Part shown: piece by piece, positions 30,693 to 40,529 of the stretch
Layout: each line of letters begins with the position of its first letter
Numbering within the stretch: position 1 is the first letter of the stretch
Assembly: GCF_003865015.1 (NCBI RefSeq)
Contig: NZ_BHVV01000001.1
Span: 1-64,000 of the forward strand
DNA length: 64,000 nucleotides
Origin: Sulfurisoma sediminicola
GTDB lineage: Bacteria > Pseudomonadota > Gammaproteobacteria > Burkholderiales > Rhodocyclaceae
Direction of reading: 5' to 3'
Program-made: the position numbers and the translations under genes
The notes under the pieces: generated by a model
Database searches by the model: none
Told to the model about the DNA's origin: nothing
The model's input: the letters and a program-made list of their open reading frames with translations, nothing else

Positions 30693-31324
30693 GGCGTGTC
30701 GGGCACGCGCAGCGCCGCCGGCCGCGCCGGGTCGTCGTCGAGTTCGACGCGGCCACCGGCAAGACGCAGCCGCCCCTCGAGGAACCAGCGTGCTGCCTGC
30801 GGATAGATCAGGTGCTCCTGTTCCAGCACGCGGCCTGCAAGACGGGCCGGATCGTCGCCAGGCAGCACCGCGACGGCGGCCTGGATCACGATGGGTCCGG
30901 CATCGAGCGAGGGCGTGACGAAATGGACCGTGCAGCCGTGGATGCGTACGCCCAGTTGCAGGGCCGACGCATGCGTATTGAGGCCGGGGAAGGCAGGCAG
31001 CAGCGAGGGATGGATGTTGAGCATGCGCCCGGCGAAGCGCTCAACGAAGGGATCGCCAAGCACGCGCATGAAGCCGGCGAGCAGCACGAGATCGGGGCGG
31101 TAGGCGTCGATCGCGGCGGCGAGCGCAACGTCGAAGGCCTCGCGGCCGGCGAAGGCCTTGTGATCGACCACCGCGGCGGGCACGCCCCGCTCGCGGGCGT
31201 AGTCGAGGCCGGCGGCATCGGGACGGTTGCTGATGACGGCGGCGCAGCGCCCGGGCAGGTCGGCCTCGAGCAGCGAACGCATGTTGCTGCCGCGACCGGA
31301 GATGAGGACGACGTACGATTTCAT
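30677..31324 (-). CDS. purN: Phosphoribosylglycinamide formyltransferase
   Basis: 215-residue purine enzyme transferring formyl from 10-formyl-THF to GAR. The N-terminal VLISGRGSNMRSLL phosphate loop and the catalytic Asn/His in NIHPSLLPAFPG, with Asp in SLDAGPI, are intact. purM, the next step of the pathway, is about 4 kb away on the same strand. Start overlaps the upstream lipoprotein stop (ATGA). Confidence 0.96.
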   Translation of the reverse strand: MKSYVVLISGRGSNMRSLLEADLPGRCAAVISNRPDAAGLDYARERGVPAAVVDHKAFAGREAFDVALAAAIDAYRPDLVLLAGFMRVLGDPFVERFAGRMLNIHPSLLPAFPGLNTHASALQLGVRIHGCTVHFVTPSLDAGPIVIQAAVAVLPGDDPARLAGRVLEQEHLIYPQAARWFLEGRLRLAGGRVELDDDPARPAALRVPDTPWPSP

Positions 31325-32025
31325 CGTAGCATCGGCACCGGCAGCACGGGCAGGAACACCGCGGTCGCCATGCTCTGCACGGCCTTGACCACGGCGCGGT
31401 TGAGCTTGTCGGCGACGATGCGCGAGAGCAGGTCGAGGTTGCCGATCATCTTGCCGAATTCGCGCTCGAAGCTGAGGTTCGGCACGGGCGCGATCTCGTT
31501 GGACAGCAGCAACAGTTCGCCGTCGCCGGCGCGCGCGTGGGCGAGCTTCCAGGCCGCGATTTCGAGATTGCGCGCGGCGTTGTAGAGTCGTTGCGGGTCG
31601 AGATCATCCATGACGAAGAATTCGGTCTTGCCGTTGAAGGCGTCGTGCAGCATGCCGCCCAGCCCGGCGACGAAGGCGGCGACCCGGTCGCCGCGGTAGT
31701 CCTCGCGCAGTGCCAGCAACACCGCCTCGGTGCCGCGCCGCTCGCCGAGTTCCGGCAGGTGCCACGCCGGCGAGGCGTCGAACAGCCGCGCCAGCGCCGC
31801 CTCCATGCTGGGCTGGCCGCCCTTCTTCCACTCGCGCGGATTGCGGCGGTAGAGTTTCTCGGCGATCAGGCGCAGATGGGCGAAGACGTCGCCCCGGTGG
31901 GCATCGGCCACACGGTCTACGTCGGTCTTGGCCAGCTGCCCCGGCTCGAACGCACCGGAGGCCGCGCAGCCCGTCAGCACCAGCAATACCGACAGCGAAC
32001 CCAGGAGCACACGCATGGCAGGCAT
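31321..32025 (-). CDS. Lipoprotein of unknown function
   Basis: 234-residue protein with a lipobox (LTGC, Cys20), so it should be a periplasm-facing lipoprotein. The mature part is mostly helical with no known motif. The last stretch AVFLPVLPVPMLR is hydrophobic and could contact the membrane. It overlaps purN by 4 bp. ATG at 32016 would shorten the signal by three residues; neither start has a clear ribosome site. I do not recognise the family. Confidence 0.75.
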   Translation of the reverse strand: MPAMRVLLGSLSVLLVLTGCAASGAFEPGQLAKTDVDRVADAHRGDVFAHLRLIAEKLYRRNPREWKKGGQPSMEAALARLFDASPAWHLPELGERRGTEAVLLALREDYRGDRVAAFVAGLGGMLHDAFNGKTEFFVMDDLDPQRLYNAARNLEIAAWKLAHARAGDGELLLLSNEIAPVPNLSFEREFGKMIGNLDLLSRIVADKLNRAVVKAVQSMATAVFLPVLPVPMLR

Positions 32026-32064
32026 GTTAACCCAGGCCCGCCATGCGCTCCCAGCTCATTGATT

Positions 32065-32718
32065 CTAAGCGGATAACTTGTGTCGAATCCAGCCCACGGC
32101 CATGGGCATCACGGAGACCGCGATGATGCCCAGAATCACCAGGGAGAGGTTGCTCTTGACCACCGGCAGGTTGCCGAACCAATAGCCGGCCAGTGTCAGC
32201 GATAACACCCAGATGATGCCGCCGAGCAGGTCGAAGGCGAAGTAGCGCGGATAGGTCATCCGTGCCACACCGGCGACGAAGGGCGCGAAGGTGCGCACGA
32301 GCGGGATGAAGCGGGCGATGGTCATGGTCATGCCGCCGTAGCGCTCGTAGAAGACGTGGGTCTTGTCGTAGGCCGCGCGGTTGAAGAAACGCGAATGTTC
32401 GCCCCAGTGCAGCACCTTGCCGCCGACCCAGCGGCCGATCCAGTAATTGACGTTGTCGCCGATCACCGCGGCCGAGAGCAGCACGGCGATCAGCACCTGG
32501 ATGTCCATCCCCCCGGTCGCGGCCAGCGCGCCGGCGACGAACAGCAGCGAATCGCCGGGCAGGAAGGGCGTCACCACCAGGCCGGTCTCGCAGAAGATGA
32601 TCAGGAAAAGGATGGCGTAGATCCAGGTGCCGTACTGCGTCACGAGCACCGCAAGGTGCTTGTCGAGGTGCAGGATGATATCGAAGAACTGCGCGATGAA
32701 TTGGGGTAGGAGTTCCAT
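32065..32718 (-). CDS. DedA-family membrane protein
   Basis: 217-residue inner-membrane protein with several hydrophobic segments and the DedA motifs: FLPGDSLLFVAGALA, GDNVNYWIGRW and the arginine motif RFIPLVRTFAPFVAGV. The family includes undecaprenyl-phosphate and phospholipid flippases supporting membrane homeostasis. The ATG at 32718 is preceded by a GC-rich repeat that may hold its promoter or just the end of an intergenic element. Confidence 0.92.
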   Translation of the reverse strand: MELLPQFIAQFFDIILHLDKHLAVLVTQYGTWIYAILFLIIFCETGLVVTPFLPGDSLLFVAGALAATGGMDIQVLIAVLLSAAVIGDNVNYWIGRWVGGKVLHWGEHSRFFNRAAYDKTHVFYERYGGMTMTIARFIPLVRTFAPFVAGVARMTYPRYFAFDLLGGIIWVLSLTLAGYWFGNLPVVKSNLSLVILGIIAVSVMPMAVGWIRHKLSA

Positions 32719-32752
32719 GGGGGCGCAGTTTACCCCACCGCCTGCCGCCGCC

Positions 32753-32815
32753 GGGCCGCCCCAAGGCGGCAGCCCCCCGTGGGGGCAACGAAGGCGCAAG
32801 CCGAGCGTGGGGGCA
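32753..32815 (-). repeat. Intergenic GC-rich repeat (copy 2)
   Basis: On the minus strand this reads GCCCCCACGCTCGG, then TTGCCCCCACGGGGGGCTGCC and CTTGGGGCGGCCC, the same block order as 14622-14692 in the opposite orientation. It lies between the divergent dedA and mutL. Confidence 0.6.
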
Positions 32816-32834
32816 CCTATAATCGGCCTCCTTC

Positions 32835-34589
32835 ATGCAGCGCATCCACCCCCTTCCCGACGTCCTCATCAGCCAGATCGCCGCCGGCGAGGTGGTCGAG
32901 CGGCCGGCCTCCGTGCTCAAGGAACTGGTCGAGAACAGCCTCGATGCCGGGGCCACCCGTATCGACGTGCAGATCGAAGAGGGCGGCGTGCGGCTGATCC
33001 GCGTCGCCGACGATGGCGCCGGCATCGCCAAGGAGGACTTGCCGCTGGCCCTGGCCCGCCACGCGACCAGCAAGATCGGCACGCTCGACGATCTCGAGCG
33101 CGTCGCCAGCTACGGCTTCCGCGGCGAGGCGCTGGCCTCGATCGCCTCGGTCGCGCGCACGAACATCGCCAGCCGCAGCACCGACGACGGCCATGCCTGG
33201 AAGATCGAGGCTGCCACCGCGCGCATCGTTCCCGCGGCGCTGGCCGCAGGCACGGTGATCGAGGTCGCCGACCTCTATTTCAACACCCCGGCGCGGCGCA
33301 AGTTCCTCAAGTCCGAGGCGACCGAATACGGCCATTGCGACGAGGTGCTGCGGCGCATGGCGCTGGCCCGGCCCGACGTGGCCTTCGCCCTCGGCCACAA
33401 CCGGTCGGCGAAGCTGCGCCTTGCCCCCGCCGACGGGGCCCGCCGCGCCCGCGACATCCTCGGCGAGGAATTCTTCGCCCACTGCCGCAGCGTCGATGTC
33501 GCCGCGGGGCCGCTGCGGCTCTCCGGTTTCGCCGCCCTGCCCGCCTATTCCAAGGCCTCGCGCGACGCCCAGTACTTCTTCGTCAATGGCCGCTTCGTCC
33601 GCGACAAGCTGCTCGCCCACGCCGCGCGCGAGGCGTATGCCGACATCCTCCATGGCGCGCGCCACCCGGCCTACTGCCTGTTCCTCGAGCTCGATCCGGC
33701 CGGGGTGGACGTCAATGTCCATCCGGCCAAGATCGAGGTGCGGTTCAGGGACGGCCGCGGCGTGCACCAGTTCGTTTTCCATGCGCTGCAGCGCGCGCTG
33801 GCGGCGCCCGTCGCCGAGGCTTTCGCATCGTCGGGCGCCGCCGTCCCCCAAGGGGACTTCCTCCGGGGCGTGTCGGCAGCGCCGACTTTTGCCGGCTATC
33901 GCCAGGCCGTACTCGGCGTGGGCGAGCCGGCCGCGCAGCCTTATCTCGACTTCGTGCGGGGCGTGTCGCCAAGGCCGACCTTTCATGAGCCGGCTGCCGA
34001 CGCCGCCCCGCCGCTCGGCTACGCCATCGCGCAACTGCATGGCGTCTACGTGCTGGCCCAGAACGCAGCCGGCCTGGTGCTGGTCGACATGCACGCCGCG
34101 CACGAACGCATCCTCTACGAGAAGCTCAAGCGCGCCATCGACGCCGGTCCGCCGGGGAGCCAGCCGCTGCTGATCCCGGTGCTGATGTCGGTCAGCGCGA
34201 CCGAGCTTGCGACCGCCGACGAGCACCACGACACCCTCGAGCGGCTCGGCTTCGCCGTCTCCGCCGCCGGGCCGCAGCAGCTGGCCGTGCGCGCGGCGCC
34301 GGCGCTGGTGGCCGGCGGTGATGTCGCCGCCCTCTTGCGCGCGCTGCTCAATGAGTTGCGCGAGCAGCCGGCGAGCCGCGTGCTCGAGGCCCGGCGCAAC
34401 GAGCTGCTCGCCACCATGGCCTGCCACGGCGCGGTGCGGGCGAATCGCCAGCTCACGCTGCCGGAGATGAACGCGCTGCTGCGCCAGATGGAGGAAACCG
34501 AGCGCGCCGACCAGTGCAACCACGGCCGGCCGACCTGGGTGCAGCTGTCCATGAAGGAGCTGGACACGCTCTTCATGCGCGGCAAATGA
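32835..34589 (+). CDS. mutL: DNA mismatch repair protein MutL (endonuclease type)
   Basis: 584-residue MutL. The N-terminal GHKL ATPase carries [19 protein letters not shown] and [13 protein letters not shown]. The C-terminal dimerisation domain holds [21 protein letters not shown] and CNHGRP, the metal motifs of nicking-competent MutL, which E. coli MutL lacks. The linker (about 330-390) contains two copies of RGVSxxPTF encoded by GC-rich repeat-like DNA (33837-33890 and 33958-33982). It overlaps miaA by ATGA, the conserved mutL-miaA arrangement. Confidence 0.95.
   Translation: MQRIHPLPDVLISQIAAGEVVERPASVLKELVENSLDAGATRIDVQIEEGGVRLIRVADDGAGIAKEDLPLALARHATSKIGTLDDLERVASYGFRGEALASIASVARTNIASRSTDDGHAWKIEAATARIVPAALAAGTVIEVADLYFNTPARRKFLKSEATEYGHCDEVLRRMALARPDVAFALGHNRSAKLRLAPADGARRARDILGEEFFAHCRSVDVAAGPLRLSGFAALPAYSKASRDAQYFFVNGRFVRDKLLAHAAREAYADILHGARHPAYCLFLELDPAGVDVNVHPAKIEVRFRDGRGVHQFVFHALQRALAAPVAEAFASSGAAVPQGDFLRGVSAAPTFAGYRQAVLGVGEPAAQPYLDFVRGVSPRPTFHEPAADAAPPLGYAIAQLHGVYVLAQNAAGLVLVDMHAAHERILYEKLKRAIDAGPPGSQPLLIPVLMSVSATELATADEHHDTLERLGFAVSAAGPQQLAVRAAPALVAGGDVAALLRALLNELREQPASRVLEARRNELLATMACHGAVRANRQLTLPEMNALLRQMEETERADQCNHGRPTWVQLSMKELDTLFMRGK
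33870..33890 (+). repeat. Dispersed 21-bp motif, diverged copy inside the mutL linker
   Basis: GTGTCGGCAGCGCCGACTTTT matches 18 of 21 bases of the motif and encodes VSAAPTF. A second degenerate version follows at 33962-33982 (VSPRPTF). Confidence 0.4.
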
Positions 34590-35524
34590 GCACGCTGCCC
34601 CCCGCCATCTTCTTGATCGGACCGACCGCGAGCGGCAAGACGGCTCTGGCGCTTGCCGCCGCCGCACGCTTCCCGCTCGAGATCGTCAGCGTCGATTCGG
34701 CCCAGGTCTTCATCGACATGGACATCGGCACCGCCAAGCCCGACGCCGCGACGCTCGCCCGCTTTCCCCACCACCTCATCGACCTCATCACGCCCGAGCA
34801 GCGCTATTCGGCCGCGCAGTTCCGGGCCGACGCGTTGCGGTTAATGGCCGGGATCACCGCGCGCGGCAGGATCCCCCTGCTCACCGGCGGCACCATGCTC
34901 TACGTCAAGGCGCTGCGCGAGGGGCTGGCCGAGCTGCCCGAGGCCGATGCGGCGCTGCGCGCCCAAATAGACGCCGAGGCGGCGACCCGCGGCTGGCCAG
35001 CGCTGCATGCCGAGCTGGCGGTGCACGACCCGGCGACCGCGGCGCGACTCAAGTCCACCGATGCCCAGCGCATCCAGCGCGCGCTCGAAGTCGTGCGCCT
35101 CAGCGGCCGGCCGCTCGGCGATTTTTTCGACCGCCAGCAGGAGCAGGCGCTGCCCTATCGCCTGCTGCCGCTGGCGCTGATGCCGTCGGACCGCGCCTGG
35201 CTGCATGCACGCATCGCGCAGCGCTTCGACGAAATGCTGGCCGCGGGGCTGGTGGGCGAGGTCGAGGGATTGCGCGCCAAATACCGGCTGCACGCCGGGC
35301 TGCCGTCGATGCGCTGCGTCGGTTACCGCCAGGTCTGGGAAATGCTCGAGGGAACGATGCCTGCGGTCGAGTTGCGCGATCGCGGCATTTTCGCGACGCG
35401 GCAACTGGCCAAGCGACAACTCACCTGGCTCAAGTCCATGGCGGACATCGACAGCCACGACTGCCTCGCAGCGGGACTCGAGGCCACGCTGCTGGCCCGG
35501 ATCGAGCGTTTCCTCGCCGCCTAG
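34586..35524 (+). CDS. miaA: tRNA dimethylallyltransferase
   Basis: 312-residue enzyme adding a dimethylallyl group to A37 of tRNAs reading U-initial codons. Walker A (GPTASGKT), [16 protein letters not shown] and [10 protein letters not shown] are intact. The ATG at 34586 overlaps the mutL stop codon. Confidence 0.96.
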   Translation: MSTLPPAIFLIGPTASGKTALALAAAARFPLEIVSVDSAQVFIDMDIGTAKPDAATLARFPHHLIDLITPEQRYSAAQFRADALRLMAGITARGRIPLLTGGTMLYVKALREGLAELPEADAALRAQIDAEAATRGWPALHAELAVHDPATAARLKSTDAQRIQRALEVVRLSGRPLGDFFDRQQEQALPYRLLPLALMPSDRAWLHARIAQRFDEMLAAGLVGEVEGLRAKYRLHAGLPSMRCVGYRQVWEMLEGTMPAVELRDRGIFATRQLAKRQLTWLKSMADIDSHDCLAAGLEATLLARIERFLAA

Positions 35525-35541
35525 CAGCCTGTCGGACTAGC

Positions 35542-36585
35542 TCAGACGACGACCGTCTGCGCTTGTCCCGGTTGAGTGGCCTCGATGCGGCCGATGGCCA
35601 TGACGCTCTCGCCAGCCGCGCCGAGGAGTGCCATGGCGCTGCCGGCGTGTTCCTCGGCCACGACCACCACCATGCCGATGCCGCAGTTGAAGACGCGGTG
35701 CATTTCGGCGTCGGCGACGTTGCCCTCGCGCTGCAGCCACTGGAACAGCGGCGGGAGCGTCCAGGCGCTGCGGTCGATGACGGCGGTCAGTCCATCCTTG
35801 AGGATGCGCGGAATGTTGTCGGTGAGGCCGCCGCCGGTGATGTGGGCCAGGCCCTTGACCGGCAGCGCCTGCATCAGGGCCAGCAGCGGTTTCACATAGA
35901 TGCGCGTCGGCGCCATGATGGCATCACCCAGCGTCCCGGACTCCCCGAAAGGCCTGGCGACATCGGCGTTGCTGCGTTCGAGGATGCGGCGGATCAGCGA
36001 ATAGCCGTTGGAATGCGCGCCGGACGAGGCCAGACCCAGCACCACGTCGCCCGGCTGGATGCGCGAGCCGTCGATGATCGCATCCTTCTCGACTGCGCCG
36101 ACGGCGAAGCCGGCGAGGTCGTACTCGCCGACCGGATACATGCCCGGCATCTCGGCGGTCTCGCCGCCGATCAGGGCACAGCCGGCGAGTTCGCAGCCCC
36201 GGGCGATGCCTTCGACCACCTGTGCCGCGGTATCGACGTGCAGCTTGCCGCAGGCGAAGTAGTCGAGGAAGAACAGCGGCTCGGCGCCCTGCACCAGGAT
36301 GTCGTTGACGCTCATCGCCACCAGGTCCTGGCCGATGGTGTCGTGGCGGTTCCATTCGAAGGCGAGCTTGAGCTTGGTGCCGACGCCGTCGGTGCCGGAC
36401 ACCAGCACCGGCTGGCGGTATTTGCGGGAGATCTCGAACAGGGCGCCGAAACCGCCGATGCCGGCCAGCACCTCGGGACGCATGGTGCGCTTGGCTGCGG
36501 GCTTGATGCGTTCGACGAGTTCGTCGCCGGCGTCGATGTCGACACCCGCGGCGCGGTAGGTGAGTTGGGAAGAGGATTCGCTCAC
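35542..36585 (-). CDS. purM: Phosphoribosylformylglycinamidine cyclo-ligase (AIR synthetase)
   Basis: 347-residue purine enzyme closing the imidazole ring. The N-terminal [44 protein letters not shown] and [14 protein letters not shown] motifs are all present. The start is GTG at 36585 ([11 protein letters not shown]); no ATG is suitably placed. It is divergent from hda. Confidence 0.95.
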   Translation of the reverse strand: MSESSSQLTYRAAGVDIDAGDELVERIKPAAKRTMRPEVLAGIGGFGALFEISRKYRQPVLVSGTDGVGTKLKLAFEWNRHDTIGQDLVAMSVNDILVQGAEPLFFLDYFACGKLHVDTAAQVVEGIARGCELAGCALIGGETAEMPGMYPVGEYDLAGFAVGAVEKDAIIDGSRIQPGDVVLGLASSGAHSNGYSLIRRILERSNADVARPFGESGTLGDAIMAPTRIYVKPLLALMQALPVKGLAHITGGGLTDNIPRILKDGLTAVIDRSAWTLPPLFQWLQREGNVADAEMHRVFNCGIGMVVVVAEEHAGSAMALLGAAGESVMAIGRIEATQPGQAQTVVV

Positions 36586-36771
36586 GGCGTGGTCACTCGG
36601 TTGAAGTCCAGCGAGGGGACGGCTAAAGTACGGGCTCGGCCCGCGGACACTAGCCGCGCAGAAGCCACGAATTCTACCGGAAATGCCCTCCCAGCCGACC
36701 CCGACCCCTGCCTGTTTGCAAGCCATCCCGCCGGCCGCCGCCCGCTCCGATCGCCGCGAGGATCCGCTCGC

Positions 36772-37470
36772 ATGACGCAGCTGCTGCTCGACCTGCGTCC
36801 GAAGCAGATACCGACGCTGGACAATTTCGTCGCCGGCGCGAACGCCGAACTGCTGGCGCGGCTGCGCGGCCTCACCGAGGCCGACAGTTTCGACGCCGTG
36901 ATCCTCTGGGGGCCCGCGGGCAGCGGCAAGAGCCACCTGCTGGCAGCCACGGCGCGCCTGGCCGACCGCCACCGTGCCGTCACCCATCTGCAGGCGAGCC
37001 AGGTCGGCGAGGAGATTCCCGCGCCACCCGGCGGCCTGGTGGTGATCGAGGATGTCGAGCATCTCTCCGCGCCGGCGCAGATCGCGCTGTTTCGGCTGTT
37101 CAACGCCGCACGCGTGGTCGGACTGGCGATCCTGCTTTCGGGCGGCAGCGCCCCGGCGCAACTGCAGTTGCGCGAGGATCTGAGGACCCGCATCGGCCAG
37201 AGCCTGATCTTCGAGGTCAAGCCGCTGACCGACGAGGAAAAGTCGGCGGCGCTGCGCCGCCACGCCCTGCTGCGCGGCATGCGCATGGACGACGGCCTCG
37301 TCGACTACCTGCTGCGCCACGGCCGCCGCGACCTGCCCTCGCTGATGGCCGTGCTCGATGGCCTCGACCGCGCCACCCTCGAGCGCAAACGCCACGCCAC
37401 CCTGCCGCTGCTGCGCGAGGTGATGCAACTGCAACTGGAAAAATCCGAAGATGAAACTCGCGCTATTTGA
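36772..37470 (+). CDS. hda: Hda, DnaA-inactivating AAA+ protein
   Basis: 232-residue DnaA homologue lacking the DNA-binding domain. The N terminus MTQLLLDL begins with the clamp-binding QLLLDL motif. The AAA+ core has Walker [12 protein letters not shown] and Walker [10 protein letters not shown]. With the beta clamp it should stimulate ATP hydrolysis by DnaA and prevent over-initiation. The 3' end overlaps the HAD phosphatase gene by 20 bp. Confidence 0.93.
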   Translation: MTQLLLDLRPKQIPTLDNFVAGANAELLARLRGLTEADSFDAVILWGPAGSGKSHLLAATARLADRHRAVTHLQASQVGEEIPAPPGGLVVIEDVEHLSAPAQIALFRLFNAARVVGLAILLSGGSAPAQLQLREDLRTRIGQSLIFEVKPLTDEEKSAALRRHALLRGMRMDDGLVDYLLRHGRRDLPSLMAVLDGLDRATLERKRHATLPLLREVMQLQLEKSEDETRAI

Positions 37471-38116
37471 TTTAGACAACACGCTGCTCACCGGCGACTC
37501 CGACTTCGAGTGGGCGCAATTCCTGATTTCCAAGGGCGTGCTCGACCGCGAGGTGCACGAGGCGAAGAACCAGAAGTTCTACGACCACTACAAGGCCGGC
37601 ACGCTCGACATCCACGCCTTCCTCGACTTCCAGCTCGCGCCGCTGTCGCGCCACGCGCGCGAGGAACTCGACGCCTGGCATCGCGAGTTCATGGCGACGC
37701 GCATCCGCCCGATGATGACCGCAACCGCGCAGGCACTGGTGCGCCGTCATCTGGAAGCGGGTGACCTCTGCGCCATCGTCACCGCCACCAACAGCTTCGT
37801 CACCGGGCCGATCTGCCGCGAATTCGGCATCGAACATCTGGTGGCCACCATCCCGGCGCAACAGGACGGCCGCTTCACCGGCAAGCCGCGCGGCACGCCG
37901 GCCTTCAAGGACGGCAAGATCGAGCGCGTCGAGGCATGGCTCGAATCGCTCGGCCTGTGGTGGGGCGCCTTCGAAACCAGCCACTTCTACAGCGACTCCC
38001 ACAACGACCTGCCGCTGCTGGCCAAGGTATCGCATCCCGTCGCCGTCGATCCCGACGACACGCTGCGCGTCCAGGCGCTTGCCTCGGGCTGGCCCGTGAT
38101 CAGCCTGCGCGGCTGA
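37451..38116 (+). CDS. HAD-superfamily (IB) phosphatase, SerB-like
   Basis: 221-residue HAD hydrolase of the HAD-IB class. The nucleophile motif DLDNTLL (Asp7, Asp9), motif II T (IVTATN) and motif [11 protein letters not shown] are intact, and the helical cap lies between 15 and 85. Members include phosphoserine and histidinol phosphatases; the substrate is not determinable here. It is translationally coupled to hda by overlap and followed by pcnB. Confidence 0.9.
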   Translation: MKLALFDLDNTLLTGDSDFEWAQFLISKGVLDREVHEAKNQKFYDHYKAGTLDIHAFLDFQLAPLSRHAREELDAWHREFMATRIRPMMTATAQALVRRHLEAGDLCAIVTATNSFVTGPICREFGIEHLVATIPAQQDGRFTGKPRGTPAFKDGKIERVEAWLESLGLWWGAFETSHFYSDSHNDLPLLAKVSHPVAVDPDDTLRVQALASGWPVISLRG

Positions 38117-38174
38117 GCGGGCGGCCATCGGATAGAATGTCGGCCTAGCTACCGCACCACACCATTCCAATCGC

Positions 38175-39512
38175 ATGATCCGCAAGCTGCTGCGCCGCGT
38201 CTTCCGTCGCGGCGAGCCCTCGCCCCACCGGGCCGAGCTCATTCCCGTCGAAAAGCACGGCATCCGCCGCGAGGACGTCTCGTCCGCGGCGCGCCGTGTC
38301 TGCGAGACGCTGCAGGGCGCGGGCCACAAGACCTACATCGTCGGCGGTGCGGTGCGCGACCACATCGCCGGCATCGTGCCGAAGGACTACGACGTCGCCA
38401 CCAGCGCCACGCCCGACCAGGTGCACCGCCTGTTCCGTCGCTCGCGCATCATCGGCCGCCGCTTCCAGATCGTGCACGTCATGTTCGGACCCGAGACCAT
38501 CGAGGTGTCCACCTTCCGCGCCGCCCATGATGCCGACACCGTCAAGGACGCCCACGGCCGCGTGCTGCGCGACAACGTCTGGGGCAGCATCGAGGAGGAC
38601 GCCGACCGCCGCGACTTCACGATCAATGCCCTGTATTACGACCCGACCGCGCAGACCGTGCTCGACTTCCATCACGGCGTACAGGACATCCAGCGCAAGA
38701 CCCTGCGCATGATCGGCGACCCGCGCGCCCGCTACCGCGAGGACCCCGTGCGCATGCTGCGCGCCATGCGGCTCTCCGCCAAGCTCGGCCTGCGCCTGGA
38801 TCCCCTGGTGCAGGCGCCGATCCGCGAGATGGCCGACCTCATCGAAAACGTGCCCTCGGCGCGCGTCTTCGACGAGATGCTCAAACTGCTCTTTTCGGGC
38901 CATGCCATCGAGTGCGTCAAGCGCCTGCGCGAGGACGGCCTGCACCACGGTCTGCTGCCGCTGCTTGACGTGATTCTCGAGCAGCCGCTGGGCGAGAAAT
39001 TCGTCATGGCCGCGCTCGCCAACACCGACGAACGCGTGCGCGCCGGCAAGCCGGTATCGCCGAGCTTCCTCTTCGCCACCCTGCTCTGGCACGAGGTGCT
39101 GGCCGACTGGGAGGCGCGCAAGAAGGCAGGGCAGGTGTCCCAGCCGGCGCTCTACGACGCGATGGACGAGGTGCTCGACCGCCAGGCCGAAAAGCTCGCC
39201 ATCACCAAGCGCATCGTCGGCGACATCAAGGAGATCTGGGCGCTGCAGCCCCGCTTCGAGAAGCGCGCCGGCAAGGCCCCGTACCGCATGCTCGAGCAGC
39301 CGCGGCTGCGCGCTGCCTACGACTTCCTGCTGCTGCGCGCCGAGAGCGGCGAGGCGCCGAAGGAACTCGCCGAGTGGTGGACGGAGTTCCAGGACGTCAA
39401 CCATGAGGAACGCGCCGAAATGCTGCTGCCGGACAACGGCCCGAAGAAGCGCCGGCGCAGCCGCAGCCGCGGCCGCAAGGCGGCCGACGACGGCGCGCCC
39501 GCCGCCGACTAG
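38175..39512 (+). CDS. pcnB: Poly(A) polymerase I
   Basis: 445-residue class II nucleotidyltransferase adding 3' poly(A) tails. The catalytic head VGGAVRDHIAGIVPKDYDVATSA holds the DxD pair, and RRDFTINALYYDP and the PcnB-type central domain follow. The Arg/Lys-rich tail (KKRRRSRSRGRK) is typical of PcnB and favours it over a CCA-adding enzyme, as does the pcnB-folK order. Confidence 0.94.
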   Translation: MIRKLLRRVFRRGEPSPHRAELIPVEKHGIRREDVSSAARRVCETLQGAGHKTYIVGGAVRDHIAGIVPKDYDVATSATPDQVHRLFRRSRIIGRRFQIVHVMFGPETIEVSTFRAAHDADTVKDAHGRVLRDNVWGSIEEDADRRDFTINALYYDPTAQTVLDFHHGVQDIQRKTLRMIGDPRARYREDPVRMLRAMRLSAKLGLRLDPLVQAPIREMADLIENVPSARVFDEMLKLLFSGHAIECVKRLREDGLHHGLLPLLDVILEQPLGEKFVMAALANTDERVRAGKPVSPSFLFATLLWHEVLADWEARKKAGQVSQPALYDAMDEVLDRQAEKLAITKRIVGDIKEIWALQPRFEKRAGKAPYRMLEQPRLRAAYDFLLLRAESGEAPKELAEWWTEFQDVNHEERAEMLLPDNGPKKRRRSRSRGRKAADDGAPAAD

Positions 39513-39521
39513 CCGGTCACC

Positions 39522-39542
39522 GTCCCGCCAGCGCCGACTTTT
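39522..39542 (+). repeat. Dispersed 21-bp motif, pcnB-folK intergenic copy
   Basis: GTCCCGCCAGCGCCGACTTTT, identical at all 21 bases to the copy inside the LysR gene (12141-12161, opposite strand). It fills most of the 36-bp gap between pcnB and folK. Confidence 0.65.
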
Positions 39543-39548
39543 GCCGTG

Positions 39549-40055
39549 ATGCAGCGCGCCTACATCGCCCTCGGAGCCAATCTCGGCAATCCGGTGGCGA
39601 CCATCAACGACGCCATCGACGCGCTGGTGGCATTGCGCGGCTCGGTGTTCCTCGCCGTGTCCTCGCTCTACCGCACGGCGCCGGTGGGGCTCAAGCGCCA
39701 GCCCGATTTCATCAACGCCGTAGTCGCCGTCAAGACCCGTCTCGAACCGCGCGAGCTGCTCGATGAACTCTTCGCTCTGGAAGCCCGCTTCGGCCGCGTT
39801 CGCGATCCGGGCAGCGTGAAAGACGCCCCGCGCACCCTCGACCTCGACCTGTTGCTGCACGGCGAGGCCATGCTGAACGACCCCGGCCTCACGCTGCCGC
39901 ACCCGCGCATGCACGAGCGCGCCTTCGTGCTCGCGCCGCTGGCCGAGATCGCGCCCGAGCTGTCGATTCCCGGTCACGGCCCGGTCGCGGAACTGCTCGC
40001 GCGCTGCGCCGACCAGCGCATCCACCGCCTCGAGCCGCGCATCGTCGAAGCATGA
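39549..40055 (+). CDS. folK: HPPK, 6-hydroxymethyl-7,8-dihydropterin pyrophosphokinase
   Basis: 168-residue folate enzyme. AYIALGANLGNP at the start and RDPGSVKDAPRTLDLDLLL, with the two metal-binding aspartates, define HPPK. The start is ATG 39549 (GTG 39546 is just upstream). The ribosome site is not obvious because the dispersed motif occupies that place. It overlaps the next gene by ATGA. Confidence 0.94.
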   Translation: MQRAYIALGANLGNPVATINDAIDALVALRGSVFLAVSSLYRTAPVGLKRQPDFINAVVAVKTRLEPRELLDELFALEARFGRVRDPGSVKDAPRTLDLDLLLHGEAMLNDPGLTLPHPRMHERAFVLAPLAEIAPELSIPGHGPVAELLARCADQRIHRLEPRIVEA

Positions 40056-40417
40056 GTGCGTCGGCCTTCGGCATTCCGGTCGTCCTGCAGACCGCGCTGC
40101 TGCTGACGGCGTCGAACGTCTTCATGACCTTCGCCTGGTACGCCCACCTCAAGAACCTCAACGACCGGCCGTGGTGGATCGCCGCGCTCGCCTCCTGGGG
40201 CATCGCCCTGTTCGAGTACCTGCTGCAAGTGCCGGCCAACCGCATCGGCCACCGCGAACTCGACCTGGGCCAGCTCAAGATCATGCAGGAAGCGATCACC
40301 CTGGTCGTGTTCGTGCCCTTCGTCATCTATTACATGCGGCAGCCGCTGAAGCTCGACTACCTCTGGGCCGGCTTGTGTATCCTTGGCGCCGTTTACTTCA
40401 TTTTCCGCAGCCCATGA
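40052..40417 (+). CDS. DMT-superfamily small membrane protein (DUF486)
   Basis: 121-residue protein with four hydrophobic segments. It matches the DUF486 family (FMTFAWYAHLKN, SWGIALFEYLLQVPANRIG, LKIMQEAITLVVF), half-size relatives of drug/metabolite transporters that must dimerise to transport. The substrate is unknown. Start overlaps the folK stop. Confidence 0.88.
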   Translation: MSASAFGIPVVLQTALLLTASNVFMTFAWYAHLKNLNDRPWWIAALASWGIALFEYLLQVPANRIGHRELDLGQLKIMQEAITLVVFVPFVIYYMRQPLKLDYLWAGLCILGAVYFIFRSP

Positions 40418-40487
40418 CCCCCATCCCCCCACCCCCCTTCCCGAGGAAGGGGGTGACGCTGGTTCAGCCGCTGCGCGGCTTCCACGC

Positions 40488-40520
40488 TGAAGGCTCTGCG
40501 CCTCCTTGGGGCGGCCCGGT
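40488..40520 (+). repeat. Intergenic GC-rich repeat (partial copy 3)
   Basis: The sequence CCACGCTGAAGG followed by CTCCTTGGGGCGGCCC shares the CTTGGGGCGGCCC block with copy 2 (32753-32815, other strand). It lies in the gap between the DUF486 gene and panB, which also holds CCCCC-rich sequence (40424-40455). Confidence 0.4.
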
Positions 40521-40529
40521 GGAGGCGCC

